DNA of 64,000 nt from Anaeramoeba ignava (GCA_028826165.1 JAPDFW010000058.1:248001-312000), one strand, 5' to 3'; positions 43,993 to 55,936 are shown, counted from the first letter of the stretch. Notes: generated from the letters alone by a model not told the origin. Numbers and translations are program-made.

Positions 43993-46926
43993 CTAATCTT
44001 TTTTATTAAAACTATTATAAAACGGGACATTGATTTTAAAAGTAAAAATTTTGCTGACTAACAAAAGAATAAAAATGGAAAGGAAAAACAAGTCAAAAAT
44101 AATAAAGTGAGAAATACTCATTCCAATTTCAAGCCAGCTGCCACTGTCACGAACAAAAAAGAAGAATTGAATTGCCGGAAAATCAGCAAGAGCAAAAACA
44201 AAAAGAACAACTTGCATAAGTGATATTTGTAGAAACTTTGCGACAATCTCGAAAGTAAGCAAAACTGGGATAAATGGCACGAAGAGTTTCCATGCAAGAA
44301 GTGCTCCCATTGTGAATGGTCTGAAACGGGTTTCGAAACGGAAAGTTGCTGAGAGATCAAAACTGCTTACACTTGCAACGTTTCCGGCACCAAAAATGGA
44401 AATGTTGAACCAAAAGATGAAAAACAAGGAAATGATAGACAGTAGTTGCACATTGAGTGGTAACAGATTTTTTTCATTTTCTCTTTCTTGTTTGTGGAAA
44501 TTTTTTTGGTTTTCTTTTTCTTGTTTGTGGAAATTTTTTTGATTTTTTTGATTTTGATCTTCTTTTTGATTTGTTTGTAATTGACATATCAATTTCATTG
44601 AAAGAAACATTGAAAAACAGAGAAAAACATAAAAAATTGGTTCATAGGAAACGCTAAGAAGCACAAAACCAGGAAGAAGTCCAATAAAAATGGATGTAAG
44701 TCGATGATAATAATCTGGACTGGCAAAAAAAATTAACGGAATTGAGGATGCTAAAATTGACCAATTCAAAATCATGTTAGTTTGAGAAAGTCCGCCTCCT
44801 TTTGAAAAGATAAGAGATGTCCAAATTGCAGAAACAAAAGAAAGAGCAACCAAAACGAGCTGGAGAACTGCTGTTAGGAAGTGTATTTTGGAGCCTTTCC
44901 AAAGAGAGATTTCAGAAGGAGAGCGAAGAATACTGATAAAGGAAGTGAAATTTAGTAAAAGAGAAAAAACAAGAAAAGAAACAACTATAACACCAGCTAT
45001 TGATATGATATCGATAACAACGCCCTTAATAATTGGCAATGCTGTAAAGACGGACATTATCAAGCAGCTTAAGATCCACAACGCTTTGAATCGCGCTGTC
45101 ATCTTGTTTTTTGTATTTGAGGTGGAAAAAATGAAGGGAATCAAAATCAGGAATAGAAAAGCAAGTGAAAAAACAATGCGCTTAAAATAACCGAAAACAA
45201 TCAGTTGAAGAAGCCCGAGAACAAAGAGAAGAAGTATTGAGTTTCGGAAGAAATTACGGAAGAAGTGGGAGAGTAAGTGTTTCCAGAAGGAGAGGTTGTG
45301 AAGAATTTCTCGCCAGAAAAGAAGTGGGAAAATTGAGTAAAGATAATATTGAATTGGCGAATGTTGGACAAAAAGAAGAGCAAAAACAGAAAGTGAAACA
45401 ATGAAGACAAAAGTCTCGACAAGAATTGAACTGAGGGTGAAAAAGGAGTGATTTTGCGAGTTTGTGGTTGGTTTTGTTTTTGTAAGTGCAAGGGTGATTG
45501 CTGACAGAATAGAACCCACATAACCGAGTGTAACGATGGAGCGAAGAAAGAACCAATCGTATGTTTGGAAATAATGGAGACCTTCAAGAGCAAGTTGGAT
45601 CAAATTGAGAACTTTTTGGTTTGCTAGATCAAATTTGCCTTCACCAGCCAAAGAAATAACAGTATTGATTTCGCTGTCAACAAAAGAAGGATCGAGGGGT
45701 TTAAAAGGACGGAAAAGAAAAGAAAGAGAATTTTTTTGTTTGATGGAAGACTTCATTTTGAGTTGGGAATACATCTGGTCGAAATTGGCGATGAGTGCAG
45801 ATGTTCTAAACTGAGGAGAAGTATCAAGAAGATCAATAGGAAGGGTTCCTACGCTGTGCATTGGGAAAGGGAGGTCCAGAACAGCAGAGATAAGAGGAGC
45901 GATGTCAGCTTGATTAATATCTTTCATTAAAAAATTTTCGAGTTTCCAGTCGAAAACGCGAGTATCGAAAATTTGTGGATTAGGGGAAGAAAGAGAGGGT
46001 GATTGGGCCAGCGGTACAGGACCAGAGAAACCAGCACCCCAAACAACGTAAGGCGTCTGAGTGCACATTGGGTCTCCATCGCCATGTGCGCCGCGGTCAC
46101 TCATTCCATGATCAGCAGTGACTATAAAGGCAGTTCTATTGTCATGTCCATAGAAGTCTTCTATCGCCTCCACGAACTTCTGGATCCTTGCGTCCACGCG
46201 CCGAATATGATCTGTATATTCCTGCGACAAGGGAAGATGCGCATGACCCTCCAGATCCACACCCAGAAGATGCAGGAAAATGATCACCTTATCAGACTCC
46301 ATTTGGGTCAAAAGAGAATTATTCCACGTGGCATTTTTTAAAAGTTCATCTGCATGGTCGAAAACCCAGATGTCGAGTGTATCAAGTGGCCCAGTGAAAT
46401 GCTCGTCATCTCCCGTAAACGCAAAGGTCGTTAAATTCCGTTTTTGATTTTTCTTAAAGAAAATTTCTATTGCATCAGGTCCTCCAAAAGCAAAAGATGA
46501 AAATGATTGATTAAAAACTGAATCAAATTCAAAGGGATTTTCCTGCCAGCCTCTTGTTACAGCAGAAAGATCCTCCCAGAACCCGGCGCACATTGCTACG
46601 TGCCCTGGACGTGTTTCTGTAGGCACTCTTGTGTGACTTATGCCGTATCTTCCTTGTTTTTTAATTTTTTCAGTTAAAAATTTTGGTTCGGCTAAAAAGA
46701 ATCGATCTGCTCTACATCCGTCGATTGAGAAGAGTATTAATCTTTTGGCCGGCGCTTCAGGTTTCATTTCTGTTTGTTTTGTTCCTTCGATTTCTCTGAC
46801 TCGCTCGCTTGCTTTGTGTTGGTCCATTCCGTATACTATTGGTGAACGAAAATATATGTCGAATACTGATAGTAATGCAACTAAATGGAAAATTACTATC
46901 AAAACCACAAGATGTATTGATTTCAT
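43993..46926 (-). CDS. PIGN: PIG-N, GPI ethanolamine phosphate transferase 1
   Basis: Single uninterrupted exon, 977 residues from the Met at 46926. An upstream in-frame Met at 46992 would add 22 residues, but the family starts at the signal anchor, here MKSIHLVVLIVIFHLVALLS. PIG-N/Mcd4 adds ethanolamine phosphate to the first mannose of GPI precursors in the ER. Luminal alkaline-phosphatase-fold blocks: LFSIDGCRADRFF, GISHTRVPTETRPGHVAMCA (catalytic Thr region), VTRGWQENPFEFDSVFN, FLHLLGVDLEGHAHLPLS and TADHGMSDRGAHGDGDP (metal ligands). The C-terminal half has many hydrophobic helices, as expected for the multi-span domain, with a short charged K/N/Q insert at 44462-44580. The coding sequence is intronless and clearly richer in G and C than its surroundings. 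Confidence 0.95.
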   Translation of the reverse strand: MKSIHLVVLIVIFHLVALLSVFDIYFRSPIVYGMDQHKASERVREIEGTKQTEMKPEAPAKRLILFSIDGCRADRFFLAEPKFLTEKIKKQGRYGISHTRVPTETRPGHVAMCAGFWEDLSAVTRGWQENPFEFDSVFNQSFSSFAFGGPDAIEIFFKKNQKRNLTTFAFTGDDEHFTGPLDTLDIWVFDHADELLKNATWNNSLLTQMESDKVIIFLHLLGVDLEGHAHLPLSQEYTDHIRRVDARIQKFVEAIEDFYGHDNRTAFIVTADHGMSDRGAHGDGDPMCTQTPYVVWGAGFSGPVPLAQSPSLSSPNPQIFDTRVFDWKLENFLMKDINQADIAPLISAVLDLPFPMHSVGTLPIDLLDTSPQFRTSALIANFDQMYSQLKMKSSIKQKNSLSFLFRPFKPLDPSFVDSEINTVISLAGEGKFDLANQKVLNLIQLALEGLHYFQTYDWFFLRSIVTLGYVGSILSAITLALTKTKPTTNSQNHSFFTLSSILVETFVFIVSLSVFALLFVQHSPIQYYLYSIFPLLFWREILHNLSFWKHLLSHFFRNFFRNSILLLFVLGLLQLIVFGYFKRIVFSLAFLFLILIPFIFSTSNTKNKMTARFKALWILSCLIMSVFTALPIIKGVVIDIISIAGVIVVSFLVFSLLLNFTSFISILRSPSEISLWKGSKIHFLTAVLQLVLVALSFVSAIWTSLIFSKGGGLSQTNMILNWSILASSIPLIFFASPDYYHRLTSIFIGLLPGFVLLSVSYEPIFYVFLCFSMFLSMKLICQLQTNQKEDQNQKNQKNFHKQEKENQKNFHKQERENEKNLLPLNVQLLSIISLFFIFWFNISIFGAGNVASVSSFDLSATFRFETRFRPFTMGALLAWKLFVPFIPVLLTFEIVAKFLQISLMQVVLFVFALADFPAIQFFFFVRDSGSWLEIGMSISHFIIFDLFFLSIFILLLVSKIFTFKINVPFYNSFNKKD

Positions 46927-46989
46927 TTGATTCAAAGAGAAAAGGAAAAAAAATGATTTTAATTTTTCATTTTCAAAAAAAATTTTTTC

Positions 46990-49380
46990 CAATCATCAAT
47001 TTCAATAATATTTAAATCTTTGAATCAAATCAATTAATATTTAATAATTAAATCAAATCTTTAAATCAATTTTAAATCAATTTTAAATCAAATCAAATCA
47101 AATCAAATCAAATCAAATCAATTAATATTTAATATTTAAATCATTAATATTTAATATTTAATATTTAAATCATTAATATTTAATATTTAAATCAAATAAT
47201 ATTTAATATTTAAATCAATTAATATTTAATATTTAAATCAATATTATTTAATATTTAAATCAAATCAAATCAAATCAAATCAAATCAAATCAAATCAAAT
47301 CAATTCAAATCAAATCAATTAATATTTAATATTTAAATCAATAATATTTAATATTTAAATCAATTCAAATCAAATCAAATTAAATCAAATCAAATCAAAT
47401 CAAATCAAATCAAATCAAATCAAATCAAATCAAAATCAATTCAAATCAAATCAATTAATATTTAATATTTAAATCAATAATATTTAATATTTAAATCAAA
47501 TCAAATCAAATCAAATCAAATCAAATCAAATCAAATCAAATCAAATCAAATCAAATCAAATCAAATCAAATCAAATCAATTCAAATCAAATCAAATCAAA
47601 TCAAATCAATTCAAATCAAATCAATTAATATTTAATATTTAAATCAATTAATATTTAATATTTAAATCAATTAATATTTAATATTTAAATCAATAATATT
47701 TAATATTTAAATCAATAATAATATTTAATATTTAAATCAATTAATATTTAATATTTAAATCAAAAATATTTAATATTTAAATCAAATAATATTTAATATT
47801 TAAATCAATAATATTATTTAACATTTAAATCAATATTATTTAATATTTAAATCAATATTTAATATTTAAATCAAATCAAATCAAATCAAATCAATTAATA
47901 TTTAATATTTAAATCAATATTATTTAATATTTAAATCAATTATATTTTAATATTTAAATCAATATTTAAATCATTTAATATTTTAAATCAATATTTAAAT
48001 CATTTAATATTTAAATCAATATTTAAATCAATATTTAAATCATTTAATATTTAAATCAATAATATTTAATATTTAAATCAATATTATTTAATATTTAAAT
48101 CAATAATTATTTAATATTTAAATCAATATTTAAATCATTTAATATTTAAATCAATTATATTTAATATTTAAATCAATAATATTTAATATTTAAATCAAAT
48201 CAAATCAAATCAAATCAAATCAAATCAAATTAAATCAAATTAAATCAATTCAAATCAAATTAAATCAATTAATATTTAATATTTTAAATCAATAATATTT
48301 AATATTTAAATCAATAATAATTTAATATTTAAATCAATTAATATTTAATATTTAAATCAAAAATATTTAATATTTAAATCAAATAATATTTAATATTTAA
48401 ATCAATAATATTATTTAACATTTAAATCAATATTATTTAATATTTAAATCAATTAATATTTAATATTTAAATCAAATCAAATCAAATCAATTATTTAATA
48501 TTTAAATCAATATTATTTAATATTTAAATCAATTATATTTAATATTTAAATCAATATTTAAATCATTTAATATTTAAATCAATATTTAAATCATTTAATA
48601 TTTAAATCAATATTTAAATCAATATTTAAATCATTTAATATTTAAATCAATAATATTTAATATTTAAATCAATATTATTTAATATTTAAATCAATAATTA
48701 TTTAATATTTTAAATCAATATTTAAATCATTTTAATATTTAAATCAATTATATTTAATATTTAAATCAATAATATTTAATATTTAAATCAAATCAAATCA
48801 AATCAAATCAAATCAAATCAAATTAAATCAAATCAAATTAAATCAATTCAAATCAAATTAAATCAATTAATATTTAATATTTAAATCAATAATATTTAAT
48901 ATTTAAATCAATAATAATATTTAATATTTTAAATCAATTAATATTTAATATTTAAATCAAAAATATTTAATATTTAAATCAAATAATATTTAATATTTAA
49001 ATCAATAATATTATTTAACATTTAAATCAATATTATTTAATATTTAAATCAATTAATATTTAATATTTAAATCAAATCAAATCAAATCAAATCAATTAAT
49101 ATTTAATATTTAAATCAATATTTAATATTTAAATCAAATCAAATCAAATCAAATTAAATCAAATTAAATCAAATCAAATCAAATTAAATCAAATCAATTA
49201 ATATTTAATATTTAAATCAATATTATTTAATATTTAAATCAATAATTATTTAATATTTAAATCAATAATTATTTAATATTTAAATCAATAATATTTAATA
49301 TTTAAATCAATAATATTTAATATTTAAATCAATAATATTTAATATTTAAATCAATAATATTTAAATCAATAATATTTGCT
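46990..49380. repeat. AATC / TTTAATATTTAAATC satellite with ~600-bp higher-order period
   Basis: Two simple elements alternate: runs of AAATC (for example 47365-47430 and 47500-47580) and ATATTTAATATTTAAATCA. The rare block TTATTTAACATTTAAATC occurs near 47815, 48412 and 49012. The sequence around it is near-identical at 47761, 48358 and 48958, giving a higher-order unit of about 597-600 bp in three copies. No coding signal. Confidence 0.8.
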
Positions 49381-50036
49381 TTAGTTTTTGTTTTTAGTTT
49401 TGATTTATTTAAAAAATAAACTCTTTTTTTAAAACACTTTTTATTATTTTTTTTTTGAAAGATTGAAATTAATTTCTTTTTTAAAAGAATTATGAACTCA
49501 AAGATCCAAAATTTATAAATAAATTTTTAACTTAATAATAAACAAAAAAAAAAATAACTTAAAATAAATTTAATTAAACATTTTTTTTTTAATTTTGTTT
49601 GTTAAATTTTTTTTTTAATTATTTTTTAAATTAATCTTTTTTTATTCTCTTTTATTTATTTTTCAATTAATTTAATTATTAAAAAAAATCAAAAAAATTT
49701 CAACAAAAAAAAAATATAAAAGAAAAGATAAATTAAAAAATTTTTTTTAAATTATTTTTTATTATTCTTTTTAATTGTCAATTTACAACAAAGAAAACAA
49801 AGAAAATAAAGAAAATAAAGAAAATAAAAAACAAAAAATTATTTAAAAAAAAAAATTTTTTTTTATTCTGGAATTTCTTTATTGATCAATTTTTTTTTTA
49901 TTATTCTCTTCATTTTTTTTTCCCTTCTTTTTATTGCTTTTTTTTTTTTTATTCAATTTTCAATTCTTTGCTTTTCAACAAAACAAAAACAAAAACAAAA
50001 ACAAACTTTTTTTTCTTTTGCAAATTTATATTTTAA
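49381..50036 (+). promoter_or_regulatory. Spacer and leader upstream of the SAP30-like gene
   Basis: A/T homopolymer-rich spacer. TCTTCATTTTTTTTTCCC at 49908-49923 and an AAAAAC run at 49980-50005 precede the ATG at 50037. Nothing else is supported. Confidence 0.35.
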
Positions 50037-51050
50037 ATGGGCAGGTAAGTTTAATAAGATCGACATTATTTTTGTTTTTCAAATGCAAAAAAAAATTTTT
50101 TTAATAATATTGATAATAATATAATTATAAACACAAAAACAAATACAAAATCAAAATCTTAAACGCAAAATTTTACTTCTTTTTCTTTTCCATTTTTTTT
50201 TTAAAAAAAACAAAAATAATTTCACACTTTATATTTATTATTTGTAATTTTTTTTTTAATCCAAATCATACTTTTTCTTTTATATTTTATAATTGAAAAA
50301 AAAAAAAAATAACCCAAAAACAATATTGATTTATTAATTAAAATTATAATTATAATTATAATAAAAAAAACAATCAATAAAAAAATTTTTTCAACATTAA
50401 AAAATATAAAAAAAATATAAAAAAAAAAATATAAGGAAAAAAAAATAATAAAAGATAATTTTCTTTTAATTCTTAATTTAATTGATTTTTTAATTTGATA
50501 AATAAATAATAAGAAAAAAAAATAAATCAAAATAAGTTTAAGATTTCAATTTAATAAAAATAAAAATAAAAATAAAAATAAAAATAAAACAAAACGAATA
50601 ATTTTGCTTTTTTTAATTATAAATAGAAAATATTTCCTCTTTTTTTAATATTTTAATTAAATTCTTTTTTTTAAAATGTTCCCCTAAAAATAAAAAAAAT
50701 TAACTAAAAAATTAAATAAAAAATTAACTAAAAAATTAACTAAAAATTTAAATAAAAAATTAAATAAAAAATGTAACAGATCATCAGATAAAGAAAATCG
50801 AAAAAGTAGAAGAAGCACACGTAAAACAACTTCAAGATATTCTTCTGGTGCAAATCAACAATTAATTGATTTTTCAAAATTGGATCGAGAAACACTTCAT
50901 AAATTAAAAAAAATTTATAAAATTAAAGCTGCAAAAAATGCAAAAAAACATGATATTTGTGCTAAGATCTCTGAGTGTTTTATGAGACAACAAGTTGATG
51001 AGAAGACAGTTATTAGAAATTTTTTAAGAGTTGTTAAAGAAAATAATTGA
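50037..51050 (+). CDS. SAP30: SAP30-like Sin3/HDAC complex subunit
   Basis: Two exons, 50037-50044 and 50780-51050; phase 2 at the junction, 92 residues. Exon 1 is only eight coding bases (ATGGGCAG) followed by GTAAGT, the best donor in the window. The intron ends AACAG. The product begins MGRSSDKENRKSRRSTRK and contains IDFSKLDRETLHKLKKIYK and QQVDEKTVIRNFLRVVKEN, which match the Sin3-binding domain of SAP30 (LxKLxxxxLRRYxxxFKL ... VNEKEVIxxFLYxVK). SAP30 bridges Sin3 to histone deacetylase. The N-terminal zinc finger of animal SAP30 is absent. The basic N-terminus may contact DNA or nucleosomes (inference). The intron (50045-50779) is AT-rich homopolymer and AAAATA sequence. The start is supported by the exact phase match. 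Confidence 0.75.
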
Positions 51051-51404
51051 TTTGATTTTAAATTGATTTGATTTTAAATTGATTTGATTTTAAATTGATT
51101 TGATTTGATTTGATTTGATTTTTTAAATTGATTTGATTTTAATTGATTTTTTAAATTGATTTGATTTGATTTGATTTTTTTAATTGATTTTTTTGATAGA
51201 TGAAAATAAAAAAAACAACTATCAAAAAACAAAAGAAAATAAATAAGAAAATTAATAAAAAAAAGAAATAAAATTTGAATTTATTGTTTGTTTATTGTTT
51301 GTCGTTTATATTCTTTTTCCTTGTAAAAAAAGATCGAAAAAAAAAAAAGAAAAGAAAAAAAAATTGGGAAAAAAATTTTGGTGTTAATCTAATGAATAAG
51401 TGAC
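51051..51404. other. Convergent 3' spacer between SAP30-like and uL3
   Basis: TTGATTTGATTTTAAA repeats at 51048-51195, then A-rich sequence. No gene or RNA is seen. It should hold both poly(A) sites. Confidence 0.5.
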
Positions 51405-54400
51405 TCATTTCTTTTGAGTTGGTTTTTTAATTGGTTTTTTCTTTGTATCTTTCTTTGGTTGTTTTTTTGTTTCTTTCTTTGGTTCAGTTTTTTGAACTGT
51501 TTCATTTGATTCTTTTTGTGTTTTCTTTGTTACTCCCATAAATTTTCTTTTTTCTTCAATAGTTTGAAATCTTCCTTTTCCAATTTTACTTGCAGTATCA
51601 ATGAATTTTAAATTTGGAGGTTCTGTAGCAATTCTTCTAGTTGTCATACGTAAAGTTTTTCTTAGAGTAATAACACGTTTTTTAGCTATTGTTATTTAAA
51701 TTTAATTTTAGATTTAATTTTAGATTTAATTTTAGATTTAATTTTAAATTGATTTTTAGATTTAATTTTAGATTGATTTTTAAATTTATTTTTAAATTTA
51801 ATATTAGATTTATTTTTTAAATTAATTTTTTAAATTTATTTTTAAATTAATTTTTAAATTGATTTTTAAATTAATTTTTAAATTTATTTTTTAAATTATT
51901 TTTAAATTTATTTTTAAATTGATTTTTAAATTTATTTTTAAATTTATTTTTAAATTATTTACTTCCAGGGAAGCACCCTTTAAGCATAACAAAATCTTCA
52001 TTAACAAGTCCATAATGTGGGAAACCACCAAGAGGATTAATAGTTTTCTCTGTTAAATCAAATTCTGTTCCACCATTGTTTTTTCCTTCTTTAGTTAAAC
52101 AAGATTTTCCTAAAATAATTAAAATAAAAATTAAAAATAAAAATTAAAATTAAAATTAAAATTAAAATTAAAATAAAATTAAAATTAAAATTAATATTAA
52201 AAATTAAAATTAAAATTAAAATTAAAATTAAAATTAAAATTAATATTAATATTAAAATTAAAATAAAAATAAAAATAAAAATAAAATATTAAAATTAAAA
52301 TCAAAATTAAAATTAAAATTAAAATTAAAATTAATATAAAAATAAAATTAATATTAAAATTAAAATTAAAATTAAAAATAAAAATTAAAATTAAAATTAA
52401 AATTAAAATTAAAATTAAAATTAAAATTAAAATTAAAATTAAAATTAAAATTAAAATAAAAATTAAAATTAAAATTAAAATCAATATAAAAATTAAAATT
52501 AAAATTTATATTTAAATTTAAATACCAAGTCTAAGAACTTTATGATTTCTTGTTGTTCTATGACTATATCCTTGTTGACCAGCACGAGCAACAGAATATC
52601 TAATATTAGCAGGATGCCAAGCACCAACACAAGCAACCTTTCTTCTACCACGATGAGTTTTTCTTGGTAATTTCTTAACTCCCCATCGTGAAACAACACC
52701 TTGGAATCCTTTTCCTTTAGAAACTGAAATGGTATCGATAAGTTCTCCTTCATTGAAAATGGTATCAACTGAAAATTGTTTTTCAAAAAGTCCTTGTCCA
52801 AATTCAATTTTATCTTTTATTGATCCTCCATTAACTTGAATTTCCATCATGTGTGCCTTTTTTTGTCTTAATCCAATCTTGCTGATTTGTGTATGTGCAA
52901 TCACTCTAATTACAGAACAATGTTTCTCCATTTTTTCTAAATCTTGTTGAATTTTAGTTGAATCTTTTTGATAGTATTTTGTCGAATATTTTGTAAAGGC
53001 TTTTCTTTTTGACTTTTTAAATAAAATGAAAATTATTTTTAAATCAATTATATATTATTAAATTATTTTAAAATCAATTATTTATTATTAAAATATTTTT
53101 AAATCAATTATTTATTATTAAAATATTTTTAAATCAATTATATACTATTAAATTATTTTTAAATCAATTATTTTTATTAAATTATTTTTAAAATCAATTA
53201 TATATTAATAAATTATTTTTAAATCAATTATATTTTATTAAATTATTTTAAAATCAATTATATATTATTAAATTATTTTTAAATCAATTATATATTATTA
53301 AAATCAATTTTAAATCAATTATATATTATTAAAATATTTTTAAATCAATTATTTATTATTAAAATATTTTTAAATCAATTATTTATTATTAAAATATTCT
53401 TAAATCAATTATATATTATTAAATTATTTTTAAATCTTCAATTTTAAATCAATTATTTATTATTAAAATATTTTTAAATCAATTATTTATTATTAAATTA
53501 TTTTTAAATCAATTATTTATTATTAAATTATTTTTAAATCAATTATATTTTATTAAATTATTTTTAAATCAATTATTTATTATTAAATTATTTTAAAATC
53601 AATTATATATTATTAAATTATTTTTAAATCAATTATTTATTATTAAATTATTTTTAAATCAATTATTTATTATTAAAATATTTTTAAAATCAATTATATA
53701 TTATTAAAATATTTTTAAATCAATTATATATTATTAAAATCAATTTTATTTTTATTAAAATATTTTAAAATCAATTATATACTATTAAATTATTTTTATA
53801 TTAATTATATATTATTAAATTATTTTAAAATCAATTATATATTATTAAGTTATTTTTAAATCAATTATTTATTATTAAATTATTTTTAAATCAATTATTT
53901 ATTATTAAGTTATTTTTAAATCAATTATATACTATTAAATTATTTTTATATTGTTATTTATTATTAAATTATTTTTAAATCAATTATATATTATTAAAAT
54001 ATTTTTAAATCAATTATATTTTATTAAAAATCTTTAAAAATTATAATTATTAAGTTATTTTTAAAATCAATTATATTTTATTAAAATATTTTTAAATCAA
54101 TATATACTATTAAATTATTTTTAAATCAATTATTTATTATTAAAATATTTTAAAATCAATTATATATTATTAAATTATTTTTATATTAATTATTTATTAT
54201 TAAATTATTTTTAAATCAATTATATATTATTAAAATAAATTTTATATCAATTATATATTATTAAATTATTTTTAAATCAATTATTTATTATTAAATTATT
54301 TTAAAATCAATTATATATTATTAAATTATTTTTAAATCAATTATATATTATTAAATTATTTTTAAATCAATTCAAAATAGTTTGAAAATAATTAATTACT

Positions 54401-55726
54401 TTGTACCAATTCTTGTAGAATCTTCTTTTACATTCATCTGAGAGATGTTGTGCCCAAACAGTTGTTAATGCTCGTAATCCTCTGGGTGTTTGATAATAAC
54501 CAACCATTCCAACAACAATCATTGGTGGTGTTTCAATAATGGTAACTGCTTGTACTACATCTTTCTTGTGATATTTACTTCCTTGTCTTTCAATTTCTCG
54601 AACAACATGAGTCATTCCAGCCTATTAAATATTAAATTGAAATTAAATATTAAATTGAAATTAAATATTAAATTAAAATTAAATAATAAATTAAATATTA
54701 AATTGAAATTAAATATTAAATATTAAATTGAATAATAAATTGAAATTAAATTGAAATTAAATTGAAATTAAATATTAAATTGAAATTAAATATTAAATTA
54801 AATATTAAATTAAATAATAAATTGAAATAAATATTAAATTAAATATTAAATAATAAATTAAATAATAAATTAAATATTAAATTAAATATTAAATTAAATA
54901 ATAAATTAAATATTAAATTGAAATTAAATATTAAATTAAAATTAAATAATAAATTAAATATTAAATTGAAATTAAATATTAAATATTAAATTGAAATTAA
55001 ATATTAAAATTAAAATTAAATATTAAATTAATATTAAATATTAAATATTAAATTGAAATTAAATAATAAATAATAAATTGAAATTAAATTGAAATTAAAA
55101 TATTAAATATTAAATAATAAATTAAATTGAAATTAAATATTAAATTAAATATTAAATTGAAATTAAATATAAAATTAAATAAATTGAAACTAAATATTAA
55201 ATTAAATTGAAATTAAATTGAAATTAAATTGAAATTAAATTGAAATTAAATATTAAATTAAATATTAAATATTAAATAAGAAATTAAATATTAAATTAAA
55301 TAATAAATTGAAATTAAATATTAAATTAAATATTAAATTAAATAATAAACTAAATATTAAATTAAATATTAAATTAAATATTAAATTGAAATTAAATGTT
55401 TGAAAATTATTTCTGATAAAGAAAAAAAAATTTTTTTATTTTTGATTTAATTTAATTCAAAAAAAAAAAACAAACTTTATAACCCATAAAAGCAGTTAAA
55501 TGACAAGGTTTTGAAGGATCATCTCTTGGAAAACTCTTAACTTTTCCTCTATGTCTTCTAGAACGTTTGCGTGGAAGAAAACCTAATGAACCATGTCTAG
55601 GTGCTTCAAATTTTCTGTGTGACACTAATTATTAAATAAAAAAAAATTAAATTAAATTAAATTATTTTCCATTTGTTTTTAAATATAAATTTAAATATAA
55701 ATAATAAATAAAAATAAAAACACACT
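51405..55726 (-). CDS. RPL3: Ribosomal protein uL3 (RPL3)
   Basis: Six exons: 55726 (one coding base), 55476-55624, 54400-54621, 52526-53012, 51963-52109 and 51405-51685. All phases agree, giving 428 residues (human 403). Exon 2 begins TG TCA CAC, so the A of the start codon lies in exon 1 before a GTGTGT donor. Family blocks: [96 protein letters not shown] and [19 protein letters not shown]. uL3 is one of the earliest large-subunit assembly proteins and its W-finger reaches toward the peptidyl-transferase centre. The C-terminal tail is a Lys/Thr/Gln-rich extension beyond the usual end. The gene is divergent from uS9. Confidence 0.96.
51686..52525 (-). repeat. uL3 introns 4 and 5: AAATTA hexamers and TTTTTAAATTG units
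   Basis: Intron 5 (51686-51962) is made of TTTTTAAATT/TTTTAGATTTAA units. Exon 5 occupies 51963-52109. Intron 4 (52110-52525) is AAATTA hexamers with AATATTAA variants. Both have GT and AG ends in the right phase. Confidence 0.75.
53013..54399 (-). repeat. uL3 intron 3: ~30-bp TTTTTAAATCAATTATTTAT array
   Basis: 1,387-bp intron of about 45 tandem units built as ATTATTTTTAAATCA followed by ATTATTTATTATTAAA, with TATATA/TATTTA variants. GTAATT and AAAAAG ends on the minus strand. Confidence 0.85.
54622..55475 (-). repeat. uL3 intron 2: AAATATTAAATTGAAATTA array
   Basis: 854-bp intron, mostly TTAAATATTAAATTGAAA and AAATAATAAATTAAATA units, with a distinct A/T-rich 55400-55475 segment next to the donor GTTTGT. 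A different repeat family from intron 3 of the same gene. Confidence 0.8.
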
Positions 55727-55936
55727 TTATCAATTTCTAAATTAAAATGAAATGAAAAAAATAAAAAAAATAAAAAAGAAAAAAAATTTTTTTTTTTAAT
55801 TTGCCCACAAAAACAAAAATAAAAATAAAAATAAAAATAAAAAAATAAAAAAAAACAAAATTAAAAAAATTTTTTTTTTAAGTTTTTCATTTTTTTTTCC
55901 TTCATTTTGTTTTCTTAGAACATTTTATAAGTTAGA
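55727..55936. promoter_or_regulatory. Divergent promoter of uL3 and uS9
   Basis: Only 210 bp separate the first coding bases of two ribosomal protein genes. It holds a CATTTCATTTT element toward uL3 (55744-55765, minus strand), an AAATA/AAAAC-rich middle (55805-55865) and TTTTTCATTTTTTTTTCCTTC toward uS9 (55883-55903). Shared regulation is inferred. Confidence 0.6.
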
